From contig QNES01000009.1 in assembly GCA_003645255.1 (NCBI GenBank), positions 1 to 50,337 of the forward strand: a DNA stretch of 50,337 bases, written 5' to 3'. A model generated the notes under the pieces. The model was not told the DNA's origin and made no database searches. It was given only the letters and a program-made list of their open reading frames with translations. Positions 27,384 through 36,460 of the stretch are shown piece by piece (position 1 is the stretch's first letter; each line of letters opens with the position of its first letter). The DNA is from Gammaproteobacteria bacterium. Its GTDB lineage: Bacteria; Pseudomonadota; Gammaproteobacteria; Beggiatoales; Beggiatoaceae. The translations under genes and the position numbers were made by a program.

Positions 27384-27703
27384 TTCAGTTATCAGTTATC
27401 AGTTATCTCAGTTATCAGTAAGCTCATTAAAAAAGTGAAAATACTTTTGCATACCTACATAATTTGAAAGAAATTTGTTAGAATACTTATACTGAGTAAA
27501 TTAGAACATTATCATATTCTATTTTATGAAGTAAGTTTATTTCTTAGCGTGTTAGAAATACTATTTCTTCAAGAAATCGTATTTCTTTCTATTAAAGGCT
27601 GAGTAATAATGTTAATTTTATATTTTTGAAAATTTATCGTTTTTCAGATTGTTGGTTTTAGACTCTGATAACTGATAACTGAACTAAGGAGAATTAAATT
27701 ATT
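27384..27703. other. msbA-hppA divergent spacer with TAACTGA arrays on both sides
   Basis: On the msbA side there are four perfect units read on the minus strand (27385-27405 and 27408-27414) and one variant. On the hppA side there are two perfect units (27669-27682) before AAGGAG. In the middle, an AGAAATACTATTTCTTC repeat lies at 27554 and the rest is AT-rich. No gene seen. Confidence 0.8.
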
Positions 27704-29794
27704 ATGTCAATAGAACTATGGATCCCACTGGCTTGTGCAATTGGGGCACTGATATATGGTATCGTATCCATAAAATGGGTATTAGCACTACCGGCTGGTA
27801 ATGAACGTATGCAGGAAATCGCTTCTGCTATTCAACAAGGTGCCAATGCCTATTTGAATCGACAATATACCACAATTTCTGGAGTGGGTATTGTTATTTT
27901 CGCCATCATTGGTTTTGGGCTTGGCTGGCTGACTGCCATTGGTTTTGCCATAGGTGCTATCAGTTCCGCTGCCACAGGTTATATTGGCATGAATATCTCA
28001 GTGCGTGCCAATGTTCGTACAACGCAAGCAGCAAATGAAGGTTTAAGTCAAGCTTTAGGCGTTGCTTTTCGTAGTGGTGCCATTACTGGCTTGTTAGTCG
28101 TCGGATTAGGATTGCTCGGTGTGGCAGGTTATTATGCTGTACTGCAAACGATGTTGCCAGAAGGCGGCACGACTATGGTTGATCTTGCTCCCCTGATTGG
28201 TTTAGGTTTTGGTGGCTCCCTCATTTCTATTTTCGCTCGGTTAGGCGGTGGTATTTTCACCAAGGGTGCTGATGTCGGCGCAGACTTAGTCGGTAAAGTT
28301 GAAGCCGGTATTCCTGAAGATGATCCCCGTAACCCAGCCGTGATTGCTGATAACGTCGGTGATAATGTCGGTGACTGTGCTGGTATGGCTGCCGATTTAT
28401 TTGAAACTTATGCAGTGACAATTATTGCAACCATGCTTATCGGTGGTTTAGCTTTTATTGGTAGTAATGGAGAGGTTGATGAAGTAATGGCTAATAAAGC
28501 CATTTTATTACCCCTCGTCTTAGGTGGCGTTTCCATCATCGCTTCTATCATCGGTACTTATGCTGTGAAGGCAACTGATGGTAAAAAAATTATGTGGGCT
28601 TTGTATAAGGGCTTAATAGTATCTGCGGTTCTTGCCGCTATTGCCTTTTACCCCATCACAGTATGGCTGATGTCCGGCGTGGAAGCATTTACATTTACGG
28701 GATTTGCTGGAGATATAAACTATTCCGTGCTCAATATTTACGGTGCCGCGCTCATTGGTTTAGCTTTGACAGCATTATTGGTTGTCATCACTGAATACTA
28801 TACCGCCACTGAGTTTAGCCCAGTGCGTAAAATTGCTCAAGCTTCCACAACGGGGCACGGTACCAACGTCATTGCTGGTATCGCTGTTTCTATGGAATCC
28901 ACAGCTTTACCAGTATTAGCAATCTGTGCCAGTATTGGTGGCGCGTATTACCTTGCCGGTATTTATGGCATTGCTATCGCAGCCACTTCCATGTTATCCA
29001 TGACCGGTATTATCGTCGCACTAGACGCTTATGGTCCTGTTACTGATAACGCAGGCGGTATCGCTGAAATGGCTGGACTCGATGAAAAAGTGCGTAATAT
29101 CACCGATCCATTGGATGCCGTTGGTAATACAACGAAAGCGGTGACTAAAGGTTATGCCATTGGCTCTGCTGGTTTAGCCGCATTAGTCTTGTTTGCTGAC
29201 TACCAACATAAAGCCTCTGAACATCTGGGGGTGGATTCAATTGCTTTCGATTTGTCCGATCCGAGGGTCATTATTGGCTTATTTATCGGTGGTATGATTC
29301 CCTTCTTATTTGGCTCGATGGCTATGAAAGCGGTAGGACGCGCTGCGGCTAGTGTCGTTATAGAAGTCCGTCGCCAATTCAAAGAAATTCCAGGCATTAT
29401 GGAAGGAACAGCCAAGCCGGATTATTCCAAAGCAGTGGATATGCTCACAAAATCGGCGATAGCTGAAATGATAGTGCCTTCCTTATTGCCCGTGTTAGTG
29501 CCTATTATTGTGGGATATACATTAGGCATTGAAGCTTTGGGTGGTTTATTGCTCGGCACCATTGTCACCGGCTTATTTGTCGCTATTTCCATGACAGTCG
29601 GCGGTGGAGCTTGGGATAACGCCAAGAAATATATTGAAGATGGCAATCACGGTGGCAAAGGCTCCGACGCGCATAAAGCGGCAGTCACCGGTGATACCGT
29701 TGGCGATCCGTACAAAGATACGGCGGGTCCTGCCATTAATCCGTTGATTAAGATTATCAATATTGTGGCATTGTTGATTGTGCCGTTGTTGTAA
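27704..29794 (+). CDS. hppA: Membrane-bound proton-translocating pyrophosphatase, potassium-independent type
   Basis: 696 residues with about 15-16 membrane helices. The PPi/magnesium site shows [39 protein letters not shown] and, near the C-terminus, [19 protein letters not shown]. The potassium-dependence position is [18 protein letters not shown]; a Lys there, where potassium-dependent enzymes have Ala, marks the potassium-independent class. It uses pyrophosphate to pump protons, or makes pyrophosphate from the gradient; in large vacuolate sulfur bacteria a role in vacuole acidification has been discussed. AAGGAG lies 13 bases before the ATG. The last ~95 coding bases recur downstream (see 30673). 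Confidence 0.96.
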   Translation: MSIELWIPLACAIGALIYGIVSIKWVLALPAGNERMQEIASAIQQGANAYLNRQYTTISGVGIVIFAIIGFGLGWLTAIGFAIGAISSAATGYIGMNISVRANVRTTQAANEGLSQALGVAFRSGAITGLLVVGLGLLGVAGYYAVLQTMLPEGGTTMVDLAPLIGLGFGGSLISIFARLGGGIFTKGADVGADLVGKVEAGIPEDDPRNPAVIADNVGDNVGDCAGMAADLFETYAVTIIATMLIGGLAFIGSNGEVDEVMANKAILLPLVLGGVSIIASIIGTYAVKATDGKKIMWALYKGLIVSAVLAAIAFYPITVWLMSGVEAFTFTGFAGDINYSVLNIYGAALIGLALTALLVVITEYYTATEFSPVRKIAQASTTGHGTNVIAGIAVSMESTALPVLAICASIGGAYYLAGIYGIAIAATSMLSMTGIIVALDAYGPVTDNAGGIAEMAGLDEKVRNITDPLDAVGNTTKAVTKGYAIGSAGLAALVLFADYQHKASEHLGVDSIAFDLSDPRVIIGLFIGGMIPFLFGSMAMKAVGRAAASVVIEVRRQFKEIPGIMEGTAKPDYSKAVDMLTKSAIAEMIVPSLLPVLVPIIVGYTLGIEALGGLLLGTIVTGLFVAISMTVGGGAWDNAKKYIEDGNHGGKGSDAHKAAVTGDTVGDPYKDTAGPAINPLIKIINIVALLIVPLL

Positions 29795-29804
29795 GTTGAA
29801 ATAA
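29701..29804 (+). repeat. hppA 3' end, original copy of a direct repeat
   Basis: The last 94 coding bases of hppA plus 10 following bases. Bases 30673-30776 repeat it with two mismatches in 104. Confidence 0.9.
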
Positions 29805-29810
29805 ACTTAT

Positions 29811-29856
29811 ACCTGACAGGTTTTGGATACGAAGTAACGAAGTAAACCTGTCAGGT
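29811..29856. repeat. CCTGACAGG palindrome after hppA
   Basis: ACCTGACAGGTTT and AAACCTGTCAGGT separated by 20 bases containing a GAAGTAAC tandem; possible hppA terminator. Confidence 0.7.
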
Positions 29857-29935
29857 ATGCCGTTTTCCTCAATTCGTTCCCGTCCCGTTTTTAGCCGTTC
29901 AAAGTATAACTATTTAGAAAAGGTATTAAATTGTT

Positions 29936-30179
29936 ATGAGTCAAATCACTTTACAAATTCCAGATGAATCATTAATTGCCTTAAACTGGCCTTTGGAAAC
30001 AGCTGGTAATACTTTATGTATGATTGCCGCGGTGAAACTCTTTGAATTAGGTGTTCTTTCTTCTGAAGCCGCAGCCAAATTAGCAGGAATTTCTCGTGTC
30101 CTTTTTTTGACAAAATTAACAGATTATGGAGTAGATACTTTTACTTTAAGCAAAGAAGAACTTGAAGGAGAAACCCGAC

Positions 30180-30187
<8 letters not shown>
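29936..30187 (+). CDS. UPF0175-family antitoxin-like protein
   Basis: 83 residues. The segment TLCMIAAVKLFELGVLSSEAAAKLAGISRVLFLTKLTDYGVD is the small helix-turn-helix-like core of UPF0175 proteins, which usually sit in front of a DUF3368 PIN toxin gene, as here. It probably binds DNA at its own promoter and neutralises the toxin. The downstream toxin frame begins within the last 8 bases of this gene. It lies between two copies of the hppA 3' end, so it came in with the inserted segment. Confidence 0.8.
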
Positions 30188-30776
<589 letters not shown>

Positions 30777-30890
30777 GCGTGAGGTGTGTCTTATGGTAGA
30801 ATGGTGCGTGGGACGCACTTTACACTTGCTAATAATTGTTATATCACTCTGAGTATTATAATCCTTATTTTCAATTCAAAGGAGTACACT

Positions 30891-32000
30891 GTGGATTTAA
30901 TAGACGAACTGAAAGCACTTTCCTCTAAAATTTTCAAAAAGCGGGAAGATATCCAAACTGAGGAAGCCACAAAAAATGCTTTTGTTATGCCCTTTATTAG
31001 GGCTTTGGGTTACGACGTTTTTGATCCGAACGAAGTTACACCTGAATTAACAGCAGACGTTGGCACCAAAAAAGGTGAGAAAGTTGATTACGCCATTCTC
31101 AAGGAGAATAAACCCATCATACTGTTTGAATGTAAATGGTGCGGCACGGATATTGAGAAAGAACATAAATCTCAACTTTATCGGTATTTTAGTGTCACTG
31201 AGGCTCGATTTGCGGTACTGACGAATGGCATCATTTACCATTTTTATACGGACCTTGAAGAACCTAACAAAATGGACTCCAAGCCTTTTATGGAGTTCAA
31301 CATGCTTGACATCAGAGAGTCTGTGGTTGAGGACTTAAAAAGATTTACCAAACCGTTTTTTGACCTCGCAACGAATTTGACAGCGGCAACGGAATTAAAA
31401 TATACGAGAGAGATTAAACGTATCCTAGCGGCGCAATTCGCCAAGCCATCTGATGAATTTGTTAGATTTTTTGCAGCCCAAGTTTACTCAGGCAGACTCG
31501 CCCCGTCTGTCAAACAACAGTTCACTGATTTCGTCAAAAAGGCACTACAACAATTTCTTAGTGATAAGATTAATGAACGTTTAGAGTCGGCTTTGGCTGT
31601 CGAAGAAGACTCTGAGCAACAACCCCAAAACCAATCCGAAACTCAAATAGCAGCTATAACAGAGGAAGCGAATACAAAAGAAGAAAGAAAAAAGGATAGG
31701 GAGAGCAGGATTGTGACTACTGAAGAAGAAATTGAAGGTCATAGTATTGTTAGGGAAATACTAAAGGAAACTATTGACCCGGAAAGAGTCGTTATGCGTG
31801 ATACCATCAGTTATTGTGGTATATTGTTTGACGATAACAATCGTAAACCAATTTGCAGATTATACTTCAATAACCCTAAGAGAAAGTATTTAGTTTTTTT
31901 TGATGATAACAAGAACGAAGAAAAAGTTCGGATCGCTGAACTCAATGAAATCTCTCAATACGCTGATAGGTTAAAGGAAACTGTCAACAGTTATTTATAA
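30891..32000 (+). CDS. PD-(D/E)XK protein with type I restriction HsdR-N-like domain
   Basis: GTG start at 30891 with AAAGGAG 6 bases upstream; 369 residues. The N-terminal domain holds the nuclease motif: Asp in KVDYAILKENKP and ECK in IILFECKWCG, about 16 residues apart, followed by QLYRYFSVTEARFAVLTNG. This matches the COG4748-type proteins that resemble the N-terminus of HsdR. A charged linker (residues ~245-285) leads to a C-terminal domain (SYCGILFDDNNRKPICRLYF). It could be a stand-alone DNase of a defence locus; no methylase or helicase is next to it. Its last 108 coding bases are duplicated at 35541-35648. Confidence 0.75.
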   Translation: MDLIDELKALSSKIFKKREDIQTEEATKNAFVMPFIRALGYDVFDPNEVTPELTADVGTKKGEKVDYAILKENKPIILFECKWCGTDIEKEHKSQLYRYFSVTEARFAVLTNGIIYHFYTDLEEPNKMDSKPFMEFNMLDIRESVVEDLKRFTKPFFDLATNLTAATELKYTREIKRILAAQFAKPSDEFVRFFAAQVYSGRLAPSVKQQFTDFVKKALQQFLSDKINERLESALAVEEDSEQQPQNQSETQIAAITEEANTKEERKKDRESRIVTTEEEIEGHSIVREILKETIDPERVVMRDTISYCGILFDDNNRKPICRLYFNNPKRKYLVFFDDNKNEEKVRIAELNEISQYADRLKETVNSYL

Positions 32001-32020
32001 TCGTGAGCCAAACCAGGTAG

Positions 32021-32063
32021 GTCGGGTTAGATTTTTTTGCGCAGCAAAAAAACGTAACCCGAC
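32021..32063. repeat. GTCGGGTTA...TAACCCGAC hairpin
   Basis: Arms GTCGGGTTA and TAACCCGAC enclose an inner TTTTTTTGC/GCAAAAAAA pair; likely terminator of the preceding gene. Related pieces at 35667 and 36331-36371. Confidence 0.7.
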
Positions 32064-32098
32064 ATTTACCTGCCTCATTGAAAAAAGTTAAGCAAGCG

Positions 32099-32211
32099 TA
32101 GGGTGGGTAGAGCGAACGCTCCACCCACCGTTTTCTTTTAAAAGGCGAACACACAGGTTCGCCACTACAGGCACGCTATTTTGTTTTTGGACAATGGTTT
32201 TCAATAGCAAT
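32099..32211 (+). repeat. ~100-base dispersed repeat, copy 1
   Basis: Starts GTAGGGTGGGTAGAGC, contains the inverted GGGTGGGTAGAGCG / CGCTCCACCC and ends TCAATAGCAAT. Copy 2 is at 33123-33223; shorter relatives at 33858, 33925, 35686 and 38601-38629. Confidence 0.8.
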
Positions 32212-32227
32212 CATAAGGAATCAAACG

Positions 32228-32435
32228 ATGTTTCTTGAAACTCAAAAAATACCTCATCTTACCCATCATCAACTCGAAAGCCTACAATATGGGGTAAATA
32301 TTCGTCAACAATTTTGAAACTCGTTACAACTGTTCATTACCAGAGTTAGAACAAAAATTGGAAAAACTTGAGATTGATGAACACCCGGCTTGGGAAGATT
32401 CCATTGAATGGCGAAATGGGAGCGAACAGTGTTAA
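32228..32435 (+). pseudogene. Small frameshifted ORF
   Basis: MFLETQKIPHLTHHQLESLQ... runs to QQF and a TGA at 32315-32317. Removing one T from the TTTT at 32312-32315 joins it to ETRYNCSLPELEQKLEKLEI ... SEQC and TAA at 32433-32435, giving about 68 residues. Family unknown; it sits directly before an AbrB-type antitoxin gene. Confidence 0.45.
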
Positions 32436-32491
32436 CGAAGGCGAGAACCAGCAATAAAACTTCATCAAAATTTAATAATGGATTATTTTTT

Positions 32492-32743
32492 ATGCAAACT
32501 ATAACTATTTCTCCAGAATCTAAAGTTGTCATTCCTCGTGAAATGATAGATGGACTCGCATTGAAACCGGGTCAAAAACTTCAAATTGAACAATTTGAAA
32601 ACAGAATAGAACTTTCCCCGGTTGATTCTCTGCGAAAAAAACCAGACTTTATGAAAGAAGGCATTGATAGAATAATGCAAGAAGCACAAGGTTTTTTAAA
32701 AGGGATTGATACCACTATTAAACGGGAGGCAGATAGATTTTGA
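32492..32743 (+). CDS. AbrB/MazE-type antitoxin
   Basis: 83 residues from ATG 32492; the longer frame upstream comes from the previous remnant. The swapped-hairpin AbrB motif is MQTITISPESKVVIPREMID with LKPGQKLQIEQFENRIEL. The C-terminal ~40 residues are charged and helical and would bind the toxin. It overlaps the VapC-like gene by 4 bases (TTGA), the normal antitoxin-first arrangement, and probably represses its own operon. Confidence 0.85.
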   Translation: MQTITISPESKVVIPREMIDGLALKPGQKLQIEQFENRIELSPVDSLRKKPDFMKEGIDRIMQEAQGFLKGIDTTIKREADRF

Positions 32744-33126
32744 ACGTTGTTGATTCATCCGGTTGGTTGGAATTCTTTGCAGATGGGACAAATGTAAACG
32801 TTTTTCGTGTACCTATTAGAAATACCTCTGAATTGATTGTTCCAGCAATTAGCATTTATGAAGTTTATAAACGACTCTTGCAACAAACAGATAAGGATAA
32901 CGCATTAAGAGCAGCTTCTTTAATGAAAATGGGAAAAGTAGTTGAATTGAATGCCTCATTAGCGATTGATGCCGCTGAAATTTCCTACGATTTAAAAATA
33001 CCAATGGCAGACAGTATCATTTTAGCCACTGCCCGCCAGTACAATGCCACACTTTGGACACAAGATAGCGATTTTCAAGGAATTGAGGGTGTTCGATATA
33101 TTGTAAAAAAAGCCAGCGTAGCGTAG
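32740..33126 (+). CDS. PIN-domain toxin (VapC-like)
   Basis: 128 residues, TTG start overlapping the antitoxin stop. The PIN acidic residues are visible: Asp in NVVDSSGWLEFF, Glu in ISIYEVYKRLL, Asp in IPMADSIILATA and Asp in TLWTQDSDFQG. VapC toxins are magnesium-dependent RNases that stop translation by cutting tRNA or rRNA. Together with the AbrB-type gene it forms an apparently intact module, the best preserved in this zone. A copy of the ~100-base dispersed repeat follows at once. Confidence 0.88.
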   Translation: MNVVDSSGWLEFFADGTNVNVFRVPIRNTSELIVPAISIYEVYKRLLQQTDKDNALRAASLMKMGKVVELNASLAIDAAEISYDLKIPMADSIILATARQYNATLWTQDSDFQGIEGVRYIVKKASVA

Positions 33127-33223
33127 GTAGAGCTCCACCCACCGTTTTCTCTTAAAGGGCGAACACACAGGTTCGCCCCTACAGGCATGCTATCTTGTTT
33201 TTGGACAATGTTTCAATAGCAAT
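33123..33223 (+). repeat. ~100-base dispersed repeat, copy 2
   Basis: Parallel to 32099-32211, with a small deletion in the GTGGGTAGAGC palindrome. The two copies bracket the AbrB/VapC module. Confidence 0.8.
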
Positions 33224-33277
33224 ATAGCCATATAGTTCTTATTGAAATTAAACAATCGAAATTCACCGCAAAAAATT

Positions 33278-33403
33278 ATGCCAACTCGAAACGAATTAAA
33301 AGAACTTGCTAAACTCAGACTGGAAGAAGCGGAAACTCTTTTTAATGCCTGTTTATACGATGGTACGGTTTACATTTGCGGATATGTCATTATGGAGTAT
33401 TGA
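33278..33403 (+). pseudogene. HEPN-domain gene reduced to its first 38 codons
   Basis: MPTRNELKELAKLRLEEAET...ACLYDGTVYICGYVI is the first helix pair of a HEPN-domain protein. It then reads MEY and stops, where the family continues with a second helix pair and the R-x4-6-H motif. The gene beginning 2 bases later is its usual operon partner. A deletion of about 90 codons that removed the rest of HEPN is the simplest explanation. Confidence 0.65.
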
Positions 33404-33404
33404 A

Positions 33405-33794
33405 ATGGATAATGAAATATTGGTAAAAGAATTTCGTCAAATGGTAAAAGTCTTTCAGCAAGAAAATGGACCCGTCTCATTATTTATGCTCAAAGCCTTT
33501 GATGCTGAGATTCCTCGTTGGAATATTATTATCAGCACACAAGTATATGATGATTTAAGTTTGAAAACGGCATTAACACATTTAATCACTGCGCTGAATA
33601 ATCATCTCAGTAAAAGTATCCTGAAACAGATTATCAGATCAACTGTTTTAGAAACAACCGATCCTTTTGTAAAGGAAATCAATCAAGCCTTCAATGTGAA
33701 AAATGCCGTAAAATATGTCTATTCATCTGTTATATCGGGTATTGAACTGGAAAAGGCGATTATTTTTGAGTCTCATCCTATTAAACGATCATAA
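33405..33794 (+). CDS. HEPN-operon partner protein, function unknown
   Basis: 129 residues from ATG 33405 (MDNEILVKEFRQMVKVFQQE). A small alpha/beta protein with WNIIISTQVYDDLSLKTALT and SGIELEKAIIFESHPI. Similar proteins, as I recall them, follow HEPN genes in cyanobacteria and sulfur bacteria, perhaps as an antitoxin or immunity partner. Here the partner toxin is destroyed, so this would be an orphan. No catalytic motif is evident. Confidence 0.55.
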   Translation: MDNEILVKEFRQMVKVFQQENGPVSLFMLKAFDAEIPRWNIIISTQVYDDLSLKTALTHLITALNNHLSKSILKQIIRSTVLETTDPFVKEINQAFNVKNAVKYVYSSVISGIELEKAIIFESHPIKRS

Positions 33795-33997
33795 GCCAAG
33801 CCAGCGTGGGTAGCCAGGTAGACATTTACCTGCCTCATTGAAAAAAGTTAAGCAAGCGTAGGGTGGGTAGAACGAACTCGTAAGCCGTATATGTTTGATT
33901 GAGCAATTGTCATTTGTAGCGAGCGTAGGGTGGGTAGAGCGAACGCTCCACCATTTTTTCCCACTTATAGTTTTCTGCCATTAACTTTTACATAACC

Positions 33998-34480
33998 ATG
34001 AAAAACTTAAAACTTTATTTGGAAACATCATCATGGAATTTTTACTATGCTGATGATGCACCGGAAAAGAAGGCAGTGACTCGTGAATTTTTTGATTCAT
34101 TGCCAAATAATCAATTTGAACTTTTTATTTCAGAAATTGTTTTAGAAGAAATTGATAACGCATCTAATGAAAAAACGACGCAATTGAGAAGTTTGATTGA
34201 GCAATTTCAGACGACGATTCTTGTTTGGGAACCGACTATGAAAAAGTTAACTGATGCTTATTTTGCTAACAAAGTCTTACCATTAAAGGCTTATCGTGAT
34301 GCACAGCATATTGCTTTTTCTACTGTTAACGAATTAGATTTTGTGATTAGCTGGAATTTACGACATATTGCCAACGTACATCGTCAAAAAAAAGTAAATG
34401 CAATTAATATGTTAAATGGTTATACCAAACCATTACAATTGATAACTCCAATGGAGGTAAGTTACAATGCTGAAAATTGA
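33998..34480 (+). CDS. PIN-like toxin family protein
   Basis: 160 residues. KLYLETSSWNFYYADDAPEKK at the start, FISEIVLEEID, KAYRDAQHIAFSTVNELDFVISWNLRHIAN and a terminal TPMEV motif match a PIN-superfamily group in which Glu replaces the first Asp. These are annotated as type II toxin-antitoxin proteins in many cyanobacteria and Beggiatoaceae. It overlaps the following small gene by 14 bases, which suggests one operon. A second, 5'-truncated member is at 34759. Confidence 0.75.
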   Translation: MKNLKLYLETSSWNFYYADDAPEKKAVTREFFDSLPNNQFELFISEIVLEEIDNASNEKTTQLRSLIEQFQTTILVWEPTMKKLTDAYFANKVLPLKAYRDAQHIAFSTVNELDFVISWNLRHIANVHRQKKVNAINMLNGYTKPLQLITPMEVSYNAEN

Positions 34481-34673
34481 CAAATCATTAGCTGAAGTGC
34501 TTGAATGGAAAGCAAAATCGCAAAAAGCGACTGAATCAATGTCAGCGGAAGAAGAAGGTGCTTATATTCATCAAAAAGCACAAAATTTCATGCGCCGACA
34601 TAATCTCAATTTAATGGCAACCGATTCAAGTGGTAGAAAAATGCCTTATCCTCCTCCTTTACATAAAGGTTAA
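34467..34673 (+). CDS. Small partner (probable antitoxin) of the PIN-like gene
   Basis: 68 residues, MLKIDKSLAEVLEWKAKSQK ..., charged and mostly helical with a Pro-rich end (PYPPPLHKG). It starts within the PIN gene, so the two are translationally coupled. No family recognised; the antitoxin role is inferred from position only. Confidence 0.6.
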   Translation: MLKIDKSLAEVLEWKAKSQKATESMSAEEEGAYIHQKAQNFMRRHNLNLMATDSSGRKMPYPPPLHKG

Positions 34674-34675
34674 TT

Positions 34676-34757
34676 TGTGCCATTGTTATAATTTGAAATA
34701 GGCGTGAAGTGTGTTTTGTGCAATACTGGTGCGTGGGACGCACCTTACGCTTGCTTA
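34676..34757 (+). repeat. Diverged copy of the hppA-tail/GTGGGACGCAC repeat
   Basis: TGTGCCATTGTTATAATTTG parallels the last bases of hppA; then GGCGTGAAGTGTG and GGTGCGTGGGACGCACCTTA. It precedes and seems to have cut the PIN fragment that follows. Confidence 0.75.
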
Positions 34758-34758
34758 T

Positions 34759-34980
34759 CTTTCGGAGAAATTAATTGCGCCGAGGGCTTTACCATCAAAA
34801 GCGGTAGAAGATGCACTCCACATTGCAGTGCCAACGATTCACAAAATGGATTACCTACTCACTTGGAACTGTAAACACATTGCCAATGCTCAAATGCGCT
34901 TGATAATAGAAAAGATTAATCACCAATACGGTTACCAAACACCTGTCATTTGTACACCTGAAGAACTTATTGGAGACTAA
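34759..34980 (+). pseudogene. 5'-truncated PIN-like toxin with remnant of its partner
   Basis: From about 34765 the frame reads KLIAPRALPSKAVEDALHIA ... MDYLLTWNCKHIANAQ ... CTPEELIGD, the C-terminal half of the PIN group seen at 33998 (compare DAQHIAF ... ISWNLRHIAN). The N-terminal half is replaced by the repeat at 34676. Four bases after its stop, ATGTGGACTGAC (34985) encodes MWTD, the usual start of the partner antitoxin, after which the sequence changes to the transposase remnant. Confidence 0.7.
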
Positions 34981-35017
34981 CATTATGTGGACTGACCTAG
35001 CCTGTCGAAATACTCAG

Positions 35018-35540
35018 CTACCCCGCTAATATTTTCCCCGCTTTTTGGCTTGCATTTTTAAAGAATTCGTGGCGTTTTTTTCGTATAGTATAAGGAATAT
35101 TCTTTTTCTCCCATTTTTCTAAATCGACTTGGGATGCTTCTTTTAATGCCTGAGCATACACGGTTTCTTCTCGACGACCACATAAGGCTGGAATCAATAA
35201 TACCGAGCGATTCATATCCGCTTGCGGACTGCGCTCAATAATGTGTTTATAATTACCAAACAGCGATTCAATAATGTCACTGCTGACTAACAGCGGTAGC
35301 TCGGTTAGTCTTTTTTGGATTTTAAAATGCTTTTTTAACCAAGTTTGCAAGCGTTTTTTGACTTTAGAATTTCTCGGTCGCGTTTTGGATAATCCATAAC
35401 ATTGTCTGTAGGTTATTTTGTTAAGTCCTTTATTTTTAATAATTTCCATTACTTCTGACACTATTTTTGGAGTGTGTGCAAAACGTTCAATAAAACTTTT
35501 CAGAAGTAAAAAATTAGGAAAGACAGTATTCGAGGATAAA
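35018..35540 (-). pseudogene. C-terminal fragment of a DDE-type transposase
   Basis: The minus frame encodes FIERFAHTPKIVSEVMEIIK ... VSSDIIESLFGNYKHIIE ... NIPYTIRKKRHEFFKN. The D/E-rich ESLFGNYK block resembles the last catalytic motif of ISNCY-like transposases, though I cannot name the family with certainty. No start region or N-terminal catalytic residues are present. Codons upstream of about 35540 are the antisense of the duplicated PD-(D/E)XK tail and not part of it. Confidence 0.5.
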
Positions 35541-35648
35541 GTTTTTTTTGATGAGAACAAGAACGAAGAAAAAGTTCGGATCGCTGAACTCAATGAAATC
35601 TCTCAATACGCTGATAGGTTAAAAGAAACTGTCAGCAGTTATTTATAA
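35541..35648 (+). pseudogene. 3' fragment duplicated from the PD-(D/E)XK gene
   Basis: Bases 35541-35660 match 31893-32012 with three differences in 120. It encodes VFFDENKNEEKVRIAELNEI ... SSYL and the same stop, without any upstream part of the gene. Confidence 0.9.
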
Positions 35649-35737
35649 TCGTGAGCCAAGTAAGTAGGTTGGGTTAGCGAGCGTTGGGTGGGTAGAGCGA
35701 TAGCGAAACCCACTGTTTTCTTTGCCATTAACTTGAG

Positions 35738-35838
35738 TATTGTGGCATTGTTGATTGTGCCGTTGTTGTAAGTTGAAATAAGCGTGAGGTGTGTTTTGCG
35801 GTAGGATGGTGCGTGGGACGCACTCTACGCTTGCTTTA
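35738..35838 (+). repeat. Third copy of the hppA-tail/GTGGGACGCAC repeat
   Basis: Parallels 30733-30835: TATTGTGGCATTGTTGATTG, then GCGTGAGGTGTG and GGTGCGTGGGACGCACTCTA. Confidence 0.85.
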
Positions 35839-35952
35839 CGAGTTGTGTGCATACAGTAGCCATCGGAGGCCGACTACTAAGCATTATCTACATCAAACGG
35901 AGATCACACTCAATTTGATCAAGTTGACAGATAAAAAAATTTAGCAATGGGG

Positions 35953-35981
35953 TTGACCTTTCCTGCTAAATACATTATTAT
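35953..35981 (+). promoter_or_regulatory. Promoter-like sequence without a following gene
   Basis: TTGACC (35953-35958), 17-base spacing, TATTAT (35976-35981). No coding frame follows for about 480 bases; the -10 box overlaps the edge of the MITE-like element. Confidence 0.4.
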
Positions 35982-36148
35982 ATACTTGATACCGCAATTT
36001 TTTACCCTGCAAGGGTTTTCAATGCGAAGTGATTTTTTAAATCAGTATAAAAATCAATAGGTTATTAAAATAAGACCTCATCGGGAACCCGCTTGTAACT
36101 CATTGATTTACATGTCATTTTTAAAAAAACTGCGATATTGAGTATATA
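35979..36148. mobile_element. MITE-like element with 26-base terminal inverted repeats
   Basis: TATATACTTGATACCGCAAT + TTTTTA at the left and its complement at 36122-36148 match at 22 of 26 positions, all differences being transitions. The 170-base unit has no coding capacity. The flanking 36149-36460 holds AT-rich sequence, an AATTCTTTATTGAATT inverted repeat and a TAACCCAACC half-site, but no gene. Confidence 0.6.
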
Positions 36149-36460
36149 GAACATATCGTATAGAAAACCTTTCATTAAGGTGTTAAAGTGACCCGTCTTG
36201 GTCACACTTGTCGGACGAAATGGCTAATTCTTTATTGAATTAGGAATTAGCTGTTTTGCTTGCATAACTGAATAAAATATGAATCAGAGTAAAATTATTT
36301 CTAACTAATCCTTGTTCCCTCTACTCTATGTTACGTTTTTTTTGCCGCGCAATCTAACCCAACCTACTTTGCTTAGAGAGTTATGTGCATAGAATAGGGG
36401 AAAAGAGGGAATGTTATCTGCAAACTATGGTCATCAATATGAAAAAACAGGAAGTTGCAA

